From positions 186,001 through 250,000 of the forward strand of contig CAWFTG010000011.1 in NCBI GenBank assembly GCA_963818695.1: a stretch of DNA of 64,000 bases, read 5' to 3'. The stretch comes from AP-15 sp963818695 (lineage in GTDB: Bacteria; Pseudomonadota; Alphaproteobacteria; ATCC43930; CGMCC-115725). The position numbers and the translations under genes are program-made. Of this stretch, positions 55,267-63,511 are shown one piece after another; within the stretch, counting starts at the first letter, position 1; each line of letters starts with the position of its first letter. Under the pieces are notes generated by a model. The model made no database searches. It worked only from the letters and a program-made list of their open reading frames with translations, and was not told the origin of the DNA.

Positions 55267-56414
55267 GGCGGTGGCGGCGTGGTGTCGGTGAGGATCGTCG
55301 CGATGACGGACATGCCCGGCCGCAATTTGCCGGCCAGCGGGTTGTCGGATGCGATCCGCAACTTCACCGGGATCCGCTGCACGACCTTGGTGAAGTTGCC
55401 GGTCGCATTATCGGGCGGCAGCAGGCTGAACTGCGCTCCGCTCGCCGGCGCGATGCTGTCGACCATCGCGTTGATCACGATACCGGGGAAGGTGTCAACG
55501 CGGATCTCGGCCCGCTGGCCGATCGCGACGTGAGTGAGCTGGGTTTCTTTGTAGTTCGCGAGGACCCAGACATTGTCGAGCGGCACGACGGCGATCACCT
55601 GGGTTCCAGCATGGACGTACTGCCCGCCGCGCACGCCGCGCTCGCTGACCATCCCGGCCACCGGAGCAGTAATCCGAGTATAACCCAGGTTGATTGTGGC
55701 CAGATCGACCGCCGCCTGTTTGGCTTTGACGTCGGCGCGCAATTGCGCTTCCTGCGTGTCGAGCACCGCCATCTGGCTCCGTTGCGCCTCTAGGTCCGCC
55801 TGGTTGCGGGCGAGGGTCGCAGCTAAGCGCTGTGCAGCGGCATCCGCCTGTTCGACTTGTTGCCGGGTGCCGAAAGTGGTGGCCAGCAACGTGCGCTGCC
55901 GCGCGTCCTCGAGCCGAGTGCGCTCGACATCGGCCTGCGTCGCTTTAATTGCATCCTCGGCTTCGGCCACCTGCGCGTGCTGCGCCTGCTTTCGCGCCTT
56001 GAGGTTTTCGATCGCCGCCTGGGCACCGAGAAGGTCAGCCTCGGCCTGTGCCACCCTGGCGCGATAATCGTCAGCCTCGATCTCGACCAGCAGGTCGCCC
56101 GCCTTGACCCGCTGAAAATCGTCCACGGGCACTCGCCGCACGTACCCTTCGATCTGGGCGCTGAGTGGCGTGATGTCGCCGCGAACATAGGCATCGTCTG
56201 TGACCTCCCGGACCGCCAAACCAACCCAGCGGTCCCATTGAGTAGCGAACAGAACGACGATAACCCCGGCGGCGATCAGAACGGCGAGCCGGACAAGCGT
56301 GATCCCAGGCCACGGCCGTCGTCGCGCCCGCGGCAGCTCAGGAGGCGCTCTCTGCGCCGGCGCGGACAGCACCGAGGCAGCTTCGTGATCGGAGGATAAC
56401 GGCTGTTCCGCCAT
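55263..56414 (-). CDS. emrA: HlyD/EmrA-family membrane fusion protein
   Basis: This 383-aa protein has one N-terminal membrane anchor (ITLVRLAVLIAAGVIVVLFATQW) and a periplasmic body. VTDDAYVRGDITPLSAQIEGYVRRVPVDDFQRVKAGDLLVEI is the first lipoyl half-motif. A long coiled-coil hairpin follows (about residues 120-225, QAEADLLGAQAAIENLKARKQAQHAQ onward). INLGYTRITAPVAGMVSERGVRGGQYVHAGTQVIAVVPLDNVWVLANYKETQL gives the second lipoyl half and beta-barrel. It links the EmrB-type transporter to an outer membrane factor. It is the first gene of a two-gene operon. Confidence 0.93.
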   Translation of the reverse strand: MAEQPLSSDHEAASVLSAPAQRAPPELPRARRRPWPGITLVRLAVLIAAGVIVVLFATQWDRWVGLAVREVTDDAYVRGDITPLSAQIEGYVRRVPVDDFQRVKAGDLLVEIEADDYRARVAQAEADLLGAQAAIENLKARKQAQHAQVAEAEDAIKATQADVERTRLEDARQRTLLATTFGTRQQVEQADAAAQRLAATLARNQADLEAQRSQMAVLDTQEAQLRADVKAKQAAVDLATINLGYTRITAPVAGMVSERGVRGGQYVHAGTQVIAVVPLDNVWVLANYKETQLTHVAIGQRAEIRVDTFPGIVINAMVDSIAPASGAQFSLLPPDNATGNFTKVVQRIPVKLRIASDNPLAGKLRPGMSVIATILTDTTPPPP

Positions 56415-56619
56415 GAGGGCTAGCTCCTCGACTCGAGCGACAGCGCTCTCTTAGGATCTACAAAAAAGCAACCGATCGGCGATGGTCCCAATCTGGGGTG
56501 GAAACCCGGCAATGCGATGCCGCCCGCAATCCGTCGCTACACCAGCCGCAATCCTCGGCGCATAATACTACCGCTTACGCGAGAGGGTAGCCTCGATAGA
56601 AGACCGGGAGAAGCGCACG

Positions 56620-58384
56620 ATGCCTCGCCTGCTTTCGCTGAACGTGGGTCTGCCGCGCGATGTCGCGTGGCGAGGAAAGGTGGTCCGCACCGCCGATCTG
56701 GAAGACCCCCGTCCAAGGCCGTCGTGTTGCGCGGCGGCTCAACATCGACGGTGACGGGCAAGGGGATTTGGCGGGGCATGGCGGCGAGCATCGGGCGGTC
56801 TTTGTATACCAGATCGACTCATACCGGTATTGGCAAGCCCAGCTCGGTAGAAGCGATTTCAGCTATGGGCAATTCGGGGAGAATTTCACCCTCGACGGGC
56901 TGCCCGATGGCGAGGTTTGCATCGGGGATCGCTATCGCATCGGGAGTGCCGTTTTTGAAGTGACGCAGCCGCGCGTCACCTGCTATCGGGTCGGCATCCG
57001 CATGAACGAGCCGCAGATGGCAGCACTGCTCGTCTCACACGGCAAGCCCGGATTCTATTTCCGGGTCCTGGAGGAAGGCGAAGTCGGCGCCGGCGACGAA
57101 ATCGTGAAGGTCGAGGCGGGTCCCGAGCGGGTGACCGTCGCCGAGATCAATGCACTGTTGTATCTGCCGGGTCACCCGGCGAGCGGGCTGGAACGAGCGT
57201 TGCGCATCCCGGCATTGAGCGCCGGCTGGCGAACCTCGTTGGAGGCGCTGCTCGAGCGGGAACGGAAAGGCGCCGGAACAACGGGTAACCCTGGGCTCGG
57301 CCCACCGATGGGCCCGCCCCCCGCGTGGCCGGGCTTCCGCTCATTGCGGGTGTCGCGCAAGCTGCACGAAAGCAGCAATGTCACTTCGCTCGTCTTGGAG
57401 CCGGCCGACGGCGGGCCGCTGACGGCTGCCCTGGCGGGGCAGTTTATCGTATTGCGGCTCAGGCCCCGGCTCGACGAGAGCGCGCTCCTGCGCAGCTATT
57501 CGCTGTCGGACGCGCCGAGCGAGGCTCGCTATCGCATCAGCGTCAAGCGCGAGCCGCATGGCGCCGCCGGGGCTTATATCGATACGCGGGTTCAGGCAGG
57601 CGATATTCTCGACGTGAGCGCCCCGCGCGGCAGCTTTACGTTGCGGCAGGGCGAGCGCCCCGTGGTCCTTGTCAGCGCCGGCATCGGCGCCACCCCAGTC
57701 CTCGCTATGCTGCACGCGCTGGCCGCCGAGCAAACCCGGAGAGAGATTTGGTGGATCCACGGTGCCCGCAACAGCAGTGAGCATCCATTTGCGGCGGAGG
57801 CGCGCGAGCTCCTCAATGCGTTGCCCGGAAGCCGCAGCCACATTCGTTACAGTGCGCCAAAGCCAACCGATCGGCCGGCTGTCGATTTCGACAACGTGGG
57901 GCGCGTGGGTGTGCCCGTGTTCGAGGAAATCGGCGTCCCGCCCGATGCGGACTTCTATATCTGCGGTCCAGCCGCGTTTATGAGCGGTCTGGTCGACGGC
58001 CTTGCCGGCTGGGGGGTCGCCCGTGACTGCCTGCACACCGAGAATTTCGGGTCGGGTGAGTCGAAGACGCCGGGCATCGCCGCGGTCCCGCGGCGGCCGC
58101 CGCATCCGCCGGCGAAAGCCGCGGAGATCGGGCCGCTTGTATCCTTTACGCGCAGCAATCTCGCTGTTCACTGGGGTTCCGCATTCCACAGCCTGCTCGA
58201 ACTGGCCGAAGCGTGCGATGTGCCGGTGCGCTGGTCGTGCCGCACCGGAGTTTGTCATAACTGCGAGACGGGGCTGATTTCCGGCTCCGTCATCTACCGG
58301 CCGGACCCAGTCGAGCCGCCGGCCGAGGGCAATCTGTTGATCTGCTGCAGCCAGCCCCAGGGTGATATTGCTCTCGATCTTTGA
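56620..58384 (+). CDS. MOSC domain fused to ferredoxin-type oxidoreductase, frameshifted near the N-terminus
   Basis: From the ATG at 56620 one frame reads PRLLSLNVGLPRDVAWRGKVVRTA; the next frame continues IWKTPVQGRRVARRLNIDGDGQGDLAGHGGEHRAV, the MOSC N-terminus and catalytic region, with FGENFTLDGL and QPRVTCYRVGIR holding the conserved Cys. Removing one C of a CC pair near 56697 fuses them (span is a multiple of three plus one), giving about 587 aa. From residue about 240 there is an FAD-binding reductase (RSYSLSDAPSEARYRISVKRE, VVLVSAGIGATPVLAMLHAL, FYICGPAAFMSGLVDGL). A C-terminal plant-type [2Fe-2S] ferredoxin domain has CRTGVCHNCETG and a later CC. YiiM-like MOSC proteins reduce N-hydroxylated compounds; here the electron chain is on the same polypeptide. 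Confidence 0.88.
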
Positions 58385-58600
58385 CGCGGTTGAAGCGATA
58401 TTCCGGTCGCTGCAGCCAGCGGCGCGAACCTGCGCAAGCTGACTGTCGAACGTCTGCCCGCAGGTGGATACGCGGGGGATAGCCGATGAGCTGTTTTTTC
58501 GGGATGAGTTTGGGTCATATCCGATGACAAACGTAATTCCTTGATCGGTATGACACAAACTCCTTGTCGGATTTCTTCAATTGAGAGAGGGGTTCACGCG

Positions 58601-59047
58601 TCACCGGGTCTTTATCTGGAGATCGCAGGGATTGGCCTGCGGTAGATTTGAAAATCCATATGCCGCAACTACAATTCCAGAGAAAAATAGCACAGCAATT
58701 ACAATCAAGAGTAGGTATGTCCACATATGCCAGCGCTGCGCCAACTTTAAATTCGCATTGCCGTAATAGAGTTGAGTAAGGTAAGCAAAAACAAAAAGCA
58801 TCGCGCTGGCGATAGCGGCGAATGCAAAAATAACCATCGAAAATACAAGTGCGTGCGTCGGCTGTAGCTTAAGATTACCAATAAAGGTGAGAGTTGCTAT
58901 TGCCGCCGCGCCGTTCACCAGAAGGATCGCTTTTGCGGCTTCGAGGGCATACTTGTTACCTTCCGCCCAATGCCATTTTGCATCCTCTGTCATATGCACC
59001 ATGATGGGCCGCGCCTTTCCTGTTTTCCATATCTTGTGCGTTTGCAT
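58601..59047 (-). CDS. Small integral membrane protein of unknown function
   Basis: This protein of up to 148 aa has three hydrophobic segments, AILLVNGAAAIATLTFIG, ALVFSMVIFAFAAIASAMLFVFAYL and MWTYLLLIVIAVLFFSGIVVAAYG, separated by short polar loops. The real start may be the Met at residue 16 or 19, just before TEDAKWHWAEGNKYALEAAK, which looks like an amphipathic lead-in. The gene is AT-richer than its neighbours, as is the surrounding 58500-59250 stretch, which is consistent with horizontal acquisition. No family is recognised. It marks the left end of the accessory region with the toxin-antitoxin island. Confidence 0.65.
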   Translation of the reverse strand: MQTHKIWKTGKARPIMVHMTEDAKWHWAEGNKYALEAAKAILLVNGAAAIATLTFIGNLKLQPTHALVFSMVIFAFAAIASAMLFVFAYLTQLYYGNANLKLAQRWHMWTYLLLIVIAVLFFSGIVVAAYGFSNLPQANPCDLQIKTR

Positions 59048-59256
59048 CCTCTCCGGGATGGCGGCGAATTCACATAAGCGTCAGCTCAACCCGAGCCGGA
59101 AAAGGTAGGATTGCGCGGTGAGCTCGCCAGGTAGTTGTATTGGAGCAGAACCGCAACAGGTGCGTCACGAAACGGTACACAACACCCTTTTCCCCGCCTC
59201 CCGGCCGGTACATAGAACGATATAAGCGACTGATTATCATAATGACGCCTCCTGCC

Positions 59257-59835
59257 GCTGGAGAGGCTTGTCATGCCCGACTTCGACGCGATCATCATCG
59301 GCACCGGCCAGGCCGGACCATCTTTGGCATTCCGCCTGGCCGGCGTCGGGATGAAGGTGGCTGTCGTCGAACGCCATCTCGTCGGCGGCACTTGCGTCAA
59401 TACCGGCTGCACCCCGACCAAGGCCTTGGTGGCGAGCGCCTATGCCGCTCGGATCGCGCGGCGCTCCGCCGAGTATGGTGTGGTGATCGGGGGTGATGTC
59501 GGCGTCGACATGCGGCGGGTCAAAGCGCGCAAGGATGCGATTGTGGCGGCGTCACGAAACGGGCTTACCGCGGCCCTCGAAAACGCCGCAAACATCACGC
59601 TCTACCGCGGCCACGCCCGGTTCGTCTCGCCGCAAGCGGTGGAAGTCGCCCCCGCTACACACAATAGTTGGCGGCTGCGCGCTGGACGGATCTTTATCAA
59701 TGTCGGCGGCCGGGCGCTGGTGCCGCCAATGCCCGGCATAAACGAAGTGCCCCATCTGACGAATTCGTCGATGATGGACGTCGATTTTCTGCCGCACCAT
59801 CTCATCATTGTCGGCGGCAGCTATATCGGCCTCGA
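59257..59835 (+). repeat. 579-bp direct repeat, copy 1 (5' part of a flavoprotein gene)
   Basis: This block repeats at 61052-61630 in the same orientation without any length difference and with roughly 95% identity by eye. It starts at GCTGGAGAGG, ten or so bases before the start codon, and ends in the second FAD/NAD motif. It carries the ribosome site and about 188 codons. Confidence 0.9.
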
Positions 59836-59884
59836 CGGATGTCACCGCGTGCAAGCGGCCACCTCTGCCGTTATTTTCATATAA
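59273..59884 (+). pseudogene. Truncated duplicate of a pyridine nucleotide-disulfide oxidoreductase
   Basis: This frame repeats the first 188 residues of the intact flavoprotein encoded downstream. It has the FAD-binding DAIIIGTGQAGPSLAFRLAG, the redox-active disulfide motif GGTCVNTGCTPTKAL and FVSPQAVEV. It then stops matching after GGSYIGL (about 59835) and ends in fifteen unrelated residues. It therefore lacks the NAD-binding, central and dimerisation domains. The ribosome site GGAGAGG is preserved, so a short protein could be made, but it cannot be an active reductase. Toxin-antitoxin genes begin immediately after the break. Confidence 0.85.
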
Positions 59885-59894
59885 GGAGATCCGA

Positions 59895-60146
59895 ATGGAC
59901 GAAACGGTTGACGTGACTATCCCTGTCGAGCCTGAGGCCGCGGCGGCTCTCGCCGATGCGCGCAACCGTGAGGCGGTCGGTCGCCTGGTCAGCCGCGTGC
60001 TGCGGCCGCGCGCCGGTCCGAGCCCGCTCGCCCAGGCGATCGCGGAACTGAAGGTCGAGGCGCGGGCGGTGGGCCTCGGCGATGCGGACATTGACGCCGA
60101 GCTTGTGGCGTACAACGCAGAACGTCGCGACCGCAGCAGCGGTTGA
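59895..60146 (+). CDS. Antitoxin-like protein of a PIN-domain toxin module
   Basis: This 83-aa protein has a strong AAGGAG ribosome site and begins DETVDVTIPVEPEAAAALADARNREAVGRLVSRVLRP, a short beta-strand followed by helices, then LAQAIAELKVEARAVGLGDADIDAELVAYNAERR, helical and acidic. The N-terminal strand-helix-helix style and the position directly before a PIN-domain gene, overlapping as TTGA, suit a VapB/COG1569-partner antitoxin that represses its own operon and blocks the ribonuclease. The family is inferred mainly from context. Confidence 0.7.
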   Translation: MDETVDVTIPVEPEAAAALADARNREAVGRLVSRVLRPRAGPSPLAQAIAELKVEARAVGLGDADIDAELVAYNAERRDRSSG

Positions 60147-60325
60147 TCATCTTCGACGCCTCAGCCCTCGTAAGTGCGGCGCTCAAGGCCGACAGCGTTC
60201 CGGAACGCGCGCTGCTGCGTGCCGAGGAAGTCGATGTGTTCGCGCTCTCGGCCGCGGTCGATGGCGAGATTGCCGGGGTTCTGAACCGTCCCAGGTCTGC
60301 GCGCCGCTTTTTCATTAACGACTAG
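60143..60325 (+). pseudogene. Truncated PIN-domain toxin (VapC/COG1569 type)
   Basis: This 60-aa frame starts with TTG, overlapping the antitoxin stop by 4 bp. It reads IIFDASALVSAALKADSVPERALLRAEEVDVFALSAAVDGEIAGVLNRPRSARRF. The first Asp of the PIN active site (FDAS) and the second acidic region (the E in DGEIAGVL) are present, but PIN domains are about 130 aa and the remaining acidic residues are missing. The frame ends precisely where the convergent HigA-type gene ends, so the gene was most likely cut by a recombination event that brought in the second module. It is probably inactive. Confidence 0.75.
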
Positions 60326-60621
60326 CAGGGCGCAGCCGTGGCAAAGCTTCTGTTGACCGTGATCTTGTCCGACCGCTGGCGGGCTTCCCAAAGGTCATAT
60401 TGCATCTGCATCCCGAGCCACGTGTCGGCCGTGCTGCCAAACACCTTTTCCAGCCGGATTGCCATGTCGGGCGAAACGCCAGTGTGACCGTTCAGCAAAT
60501 CCGACAGCGCCTTGCGTGTCACGCCGAGGGCATCAGCCGCCGCCGTCACGCTCAGCCCGAGAGGTTTGAGGCATTCCTCCCGGACGATTTCTCCGGGATG
60601 GGCCGGATTGTGCATCTCCAT
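60322..60621 (-). CDS. higA: HigA-family antitoxin (XRE-type)
   Basis: This 99-aa protein contains NPAHPGEIVREECLKPLGLSVTAAADALGVTRKALSDLLNGHTGVSPDMAIRLEKVFGSTADTWLGMQMQYDLW, the complete HigA/VapI helix-turn-helix fold. The recognition helix is in VTRKALSDLLNG. A GGAGG ribosome site lies nine bases before the ATG. The last 15 or so residues (TVNRSFATAAPC) are not typical and may come from the junction with the truncated PIN gene. HigA binds the operator and neutralises HigB, encoded 25 bp upstream. The toxin-first order is standard for this system. Confidence 0.92.
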   Translation of the reverse strand: MEMHNPAHPGEIVREECLKPLGLSVTAAADALGVTRKALSDLLNGHTGVSPDMAIRLEKVFGSTADTWLGMQMQYDLWEARQRSDKITVNRSFATAAPC

Positions 60622-60646
60622 TTTTCAAACCCTCCTTTCCGGCGGT

Positions 60647-60925
60647 TCAGTGGTAGTCCACAAGATCGACATTCGTCGCATCGTCGCCCTCGAACTCGAA
60701 CACCAGCCGCCAATTTCCTGACAGCGAAACCGCCCATTGCCCGATGCGTTGACCCTTCAACTGGTGCAGCCGGTAGCCGGGCAGGTTCATTCCGGCTGGC
60801 CCGACACTCCGGTTGAGCGTGGTTAGCAACCGGCGCAGCCGGGCCGCGTGCTGCGCGTTGATCCCTCTGGTGTCGCCGCTGAGAAAAAACCGCTCGACTC
60901 CCTTGTGGCGAAACCGCCTGATCAT
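60647..60925 (-). CDS. higB: HigB-family toxin (RelE-like mRNA interferase)
   Basis: This 92-aa protein reads IRRFRHKGVERFFLSGDTRGINAQHAARLRRLLTTLNRS, then GYRLHQLKGQRIGQWAVSLSGNWRLVFEFEGDDATNVDLVDYH. These are the HigB/GraT-type blocks: the FRHKGLE-like start, LHxLKG and the C-terminal WRLVFEF...D-L-V-D-YH. It should cleave mRNA on the ribosome. It is the first gene of the higBA pair on the minus strand. A palindrome upstream of the ATG is the likely HigA operator. Length is normal for the family, and no truncation is seen, so this module should be functional. Confidence 0.92.
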   Translation of the reverse strand: MIRRFRHKGVERFFLSGDTRGINAQHAARLRRLLTTLNRSVGPAGMNLPGYRLHQLKGQRIGQWAVSLSGNWRLVFEFEGDDATNVDLVDYH

Positions 60926-60934
60926 TCTGCTAAT

Positions 60935-60953
60935 TGTAACTTATCGGGTTACA
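60935..60953. promoter_or_regulatory. Inverted repeat upstream of higB, candidate HigA operator
   Basis: TGTAAC and GTTACA form a perfect 6-bp inverted repeat with a 7-bp spacer, ten bases before the higB start codon. XRE-type antitoxins of TA modules bind such sites to repress their own operon. The surrounding DNA is AT-rich, as expected for a promoter. Confidence 0.7.
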
Positions 60954-61051
60954 GGGTCAAGTCTGGCGCGGTTCGTCCGTTTCTATATCTTGTAGTTCTT
61001 GCGCCTTTGCCGGAGCAAAGTCCCTCACCACAAAATCCGTTCCGCGACCCT

Positions 61052-61630
61052 GCTGGAGAGGCTTGTCATGGCGGACTTCGACGCGATCATCATCGGCACC
61101 GGCCAGGCCGGACCATCTTTGGCATTCCGCCTGGCCGGCGCCGGGATGAAGGTGGCCGTGGTTGAGCGCCATCTCGTCGGCGGCACTTGCGTCAATACCG
61201 GCTGCACCCCGACCAAGGCCTTAGTGGCGAGCGCCTACGCCGCCCGGATCGCGCGCCGCGGCGCCGAGTATGGTGTGGTGATCGGGGGTGATGTCGGCGT
61301 CGACATGCGGCGGGTCAAAGCGCGCAAGGATGCGATTGTGGCGGCGTCACGAAACGGGCTTACCGCGGCCCTCGAAAACGCCGCAAACATCACGCTCTAC
61401 CGCGGCCACGCCCGGTTCGTCTCGCCGCAAGCGGTGGAAATCGCCCCCGATCACGACAATACTGGGCGGCTGCGCGCTGGCCGGATCTTTATCAATGTCG
61501 GCGGTCGGGCGCATGTGCCGCCAATGCCCGGCATAAACGAAGTGCCCTACCTGACGAATTCGTCGATGATGGACGTCGACTTTCTGCCGCACCATCTCAT
61601 CATTGTCGGCGGCAGCTATATCGGCCTCGA
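61052..61630 (+). repeat. 579-bp direct repeat, copy 2 (5' part of intact flavoprotein gene)
   Basis: This is the second copy of the block at 59257-59835, offset by exactly 1795 bp with no gaps. The mismatches are clustered in three patches, leaving a central stretch of more than 150 bp that looks identical. Confidence 0.9.
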
Positions 61631-62456
61631 ATTCGGCCAAATGTACCGCCGCTTTGGCAGCCAGGTAACGATCATCGAAATGGCGCCGCGGCTCGTTCGC
61701 CATGAGGACGAGGACGTGTCGGCGGCGATCAAGGACATCGTCGAGCGCGAGGGCGTCGAGGTCAGACTGAATGCCGAATGCATCAGCCTCGCCAAACGCG
61801 GCGACGAGATCGTCGCCAAGGTCGATTGTACCGCCGGCGCCCCCGAAGTCGCTGGCTCGCATCTGTTGCTGGCAGTCGGCCGTCGGCCAAATACAGACGA
61901 TCTGGATCTCGACAAAGCCGGCGTGCGCTGCGACGAGCGGGGCTACATCGTCGTCGATGACCAATTGCAAACCACTGCGCCGGGCATCTGGGCTGTCGGG
62001 GACTGCAACGGCAAGGGTGCCTTCACCCACACCGCGTACAACGATTTCGAGATCGTTGCGGCGAATTTGCTCGACCACGATCCGCGCCGGGTCAGCGAGC
62101 GCATCACCGCCTATGCCCTTTACACCGACCCGCCATTGGGCCGCGCCGGCATGAGTTTGGCCGAGGCACGCAACAGCGGGCGGCGGGTGCTGGCGGGCGA
62201 GCGGCCGATGACGCGCGTCGCCCGCGCCGTCGAAAAGGGCGAGACGCAAGGCTTTATGCGCATTCTCGTCGATGATGACAGCAAAGAGATCCTCGGCGCC
62301 TCATTGCTCGGTACAGGATGCGACGAGGCTGTCCACGCGATCCTCGATCTGATGTATGCCAAAGCCCCGTACACGGTCATGCAGCGCGCGATGCACATCC
62401 ATCCCACTGTTTCGGAGCTGATTCCGACAATGCTGGGCGAGCTAAAGCCGCCGTGA
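61068..62456 (+). CDS. FAD-dependent pyridine nucleotide-disulfide oxidoreductase (mercuric-reductase-like)
   Basis: The ATG at 61068 follows a GGAGAGG ribosome site; the product is 462 aa. It has DAIIIGTGQAGPSLAFRLAG for FAD, GGTCVNTGCTPTKALVASA with the redox cysteine pair (C-x4-C), LIIVGGSYIGLEFGQMYRRFGSQVTIIE for NAD(P), LLAVGRRPNTDDL, GIWAVGDCNGKGAFTHTAYNDFEI for the second FAD contact, and HIHPTVSELIPTML with the catalytic His of the dimer interface. No C-terminal vicinal Cys pair or N-terminal HMA domain is present, so it is not a classical MerA; RclA/YkgC-like or general disulfide reductase roles are more likely. Its 5' end is duplicated upstream. Confidence 0.92.
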   Translation: MADFDAIIIGTGQAGPSLAFRLAGAGMKVAVVERHLVGGTCVNTGCTPTKALVASAYAARIARRGAEYGVVIGGDVGVDMRRVKARKDAIVAASRNGLTAALENAANITLYRGHARFVSPQAVEIAPDHDNTGRLRAGRIFINVGGRAHVPPMPGINEVPYLTNSSMMDVDFLPHHLIIVGGSYIGLEFGQMYRRFGSQVTIIEMAPRLVRHEDEDVSAAIKDIVEREGVEVRLNAECISLAKRGDEIVAKVDCTAGAPEVAGSHLLLAVGRRPNTDDLDLDKAGVRCDERGYIVVDDQLQTTAPGIWAVGDCNGKGAFTHTAYNDFEIVAANLLDHDPRRVSERITAYALYTDPPLGRAGMSLAEARNSGRRVLAGERPMTRVARAVEKGETQGFMRILVDDDSKEILGASLLGTGCDEAVHAILDLMYAKAPYTVMQRAMHIHPTVSELIPTMLGELKPP

Positions 62457-62511
62457 CGCGCCTTTTGCCGGTGCCGCATGCGTGCACCGGGCGCGGAGAG
62501 GGAAGATCGAG

Positions 62512-62892
62512 ATGGAAGACCACGACATCAGAGCGGCCCTGGATCGCCACTGGGCTGCCTCCGACGCGAACGATTTCGAGGCGGAGCACCAGATTTACCG
62601 AGAGGACGCGGTGCTCGAATACCCGCAATCTGGTGAGCGCATCCGCGGCCGCCACAACATTCAGGCTTCTCGCTATGCTCAGCCGAGCAGCAAGCGCTTC
62701 ACCGTGCGGCGAATACTCGGCGCTGCCGACCTCTGGGTCACTGAATTCGTGCTCACCTACGACGGGCGGCCGTCTTACACAGTGAGCATCATGGAGTTCA
62801 GCGACGGGAAGGTGGCCCGCGAGATCCAGTATTTCGGCGATCCGTTCGAGCCGGGGCCGTCGCGCGCTCAATGGGTCGAGCGGATGCCCTGA
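62512..62892 (+). CDS. SnoaL/NTF2-like domain protein
   Basis: The ATG at 62512 lies after GGGAAGATCGAG, and the product is 126 aa. It starts EDHDIRAALDRHWAASDANDFEAEHQIYREDAVLEYPQSGERIRGRHNIQASRY, the cone-shaped helix and first strand of the NTF2-like fold, then RILGAADLWVTEFVLTYDGRPSYTVSIMEFSDGKVAREIQYFGDPFEP, the curved sheet. Such proteins are small cytoplasmic isomerases, hydrolases or ligand-binding proteins. The G-E/D-x-I-x-G-x-x-x-I block resembles the SnoaL group. It is 56 bp after the flavoprotein gene and may be cotranscribed with it. The substrate is unknown. Confidence 0.85.
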   Translation: MEDHDIRAALDRHWAASDANDFEAEHQIYREDAVLEYPQSGERIRGRHNIQASRYAQPSSKRFTVRRILGAADLWVTEFVLTYDGRPSYTVSIMEFSDGKVAREIQYFGDPFEPGPSRAQWVERMP

Positions 62893-62910
62893 GACCTAGC
62901 GGGCGTAAGG

Positions 62911-63511
62911 GTGGCCATCCACCCGCTCCCTCGCTCGGAGCTGCCGAGAGATACAGTCTCGTCTCGCCCGCTATCTCATTGGCAAGATAGTGGTGCGGGA
63001 GTTGCCGGCAGGTGTCGCCAGTGGTCGTATTGTCGAGACCGAGGCGTATGTCGTCGGCGACGCCGCTGGGCACGCCTACCGGGGGATGACTCGGCGTAAT
63101 CGTTCGCTGTTTCTCGAGCGTGGACACGCCTATATTTATCTCGCCTACGGCAGCGCATACATGCTGAACGTCTCAAGCGAGATGCCCGGGATCGGAGCCG
63201 GCGTCCTCATCAGGGCGCTCGAGCCGCTCGAAGGCATCCCGATCATGCAGCAAAATCGCGGCATCGAGCGCTTGCGCGACTTGGCGCGAGGACCAGGAAG
63301 GCTCACCGCGGCGTTGCGGGTTGATCCTTGGCTCGATGGGCTCGATCTTTGCAGAGAAGGCCCTCTATGGCTTGGACGCGGTGACCACGAACCCGGCGAA
63401 ATCGTCGGTCAGAGCATCAGGATCGGCATTGCGCGGGATGCGGACTGCCTCCTGCGATTTTATCTTCGGGACAGTCCGTTCGTCAGCGGTCCAAGATCGC
63501 TCAACGAATGA
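62911..63511 (+). CDS. 3-methyladenine DNA glycosylase (MPG/AAG family), frameshifted near the N-terminus
   Basis: From the GTG at 62911 one frame reads AIHPLPRSELPRDTVS; the next frame continues LARYLIGKIVVRELPAGVASGRIVETEAYVVGDAAGHAYRGMTRRNRSLFLERGHAYIYLAYGSAYMLNVSSE. The YGSAYMLNV and RIVETEAYVVGDAAGHAYRG blocks, with the catalytic Glu in VETEAY, are those of alkyladenine glycosylase. The end has LARGPGRLTAALRV and LRFYLRDSPFVSG. The frames join near 62966 and the span is a multiple of three plus one, giving about 199 aa. It removes alkylated purines from DNA. It lies 18 bp after the NTF2-like gene. Confidence 0.88.

Noticed and set aside
4500..62966. Programmed +1 frameshifting in many genes
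   Set aside because: The number of genes, the lack of a shared slippery sequence and stop context, and the location in short homopolymers favour sequencing error.
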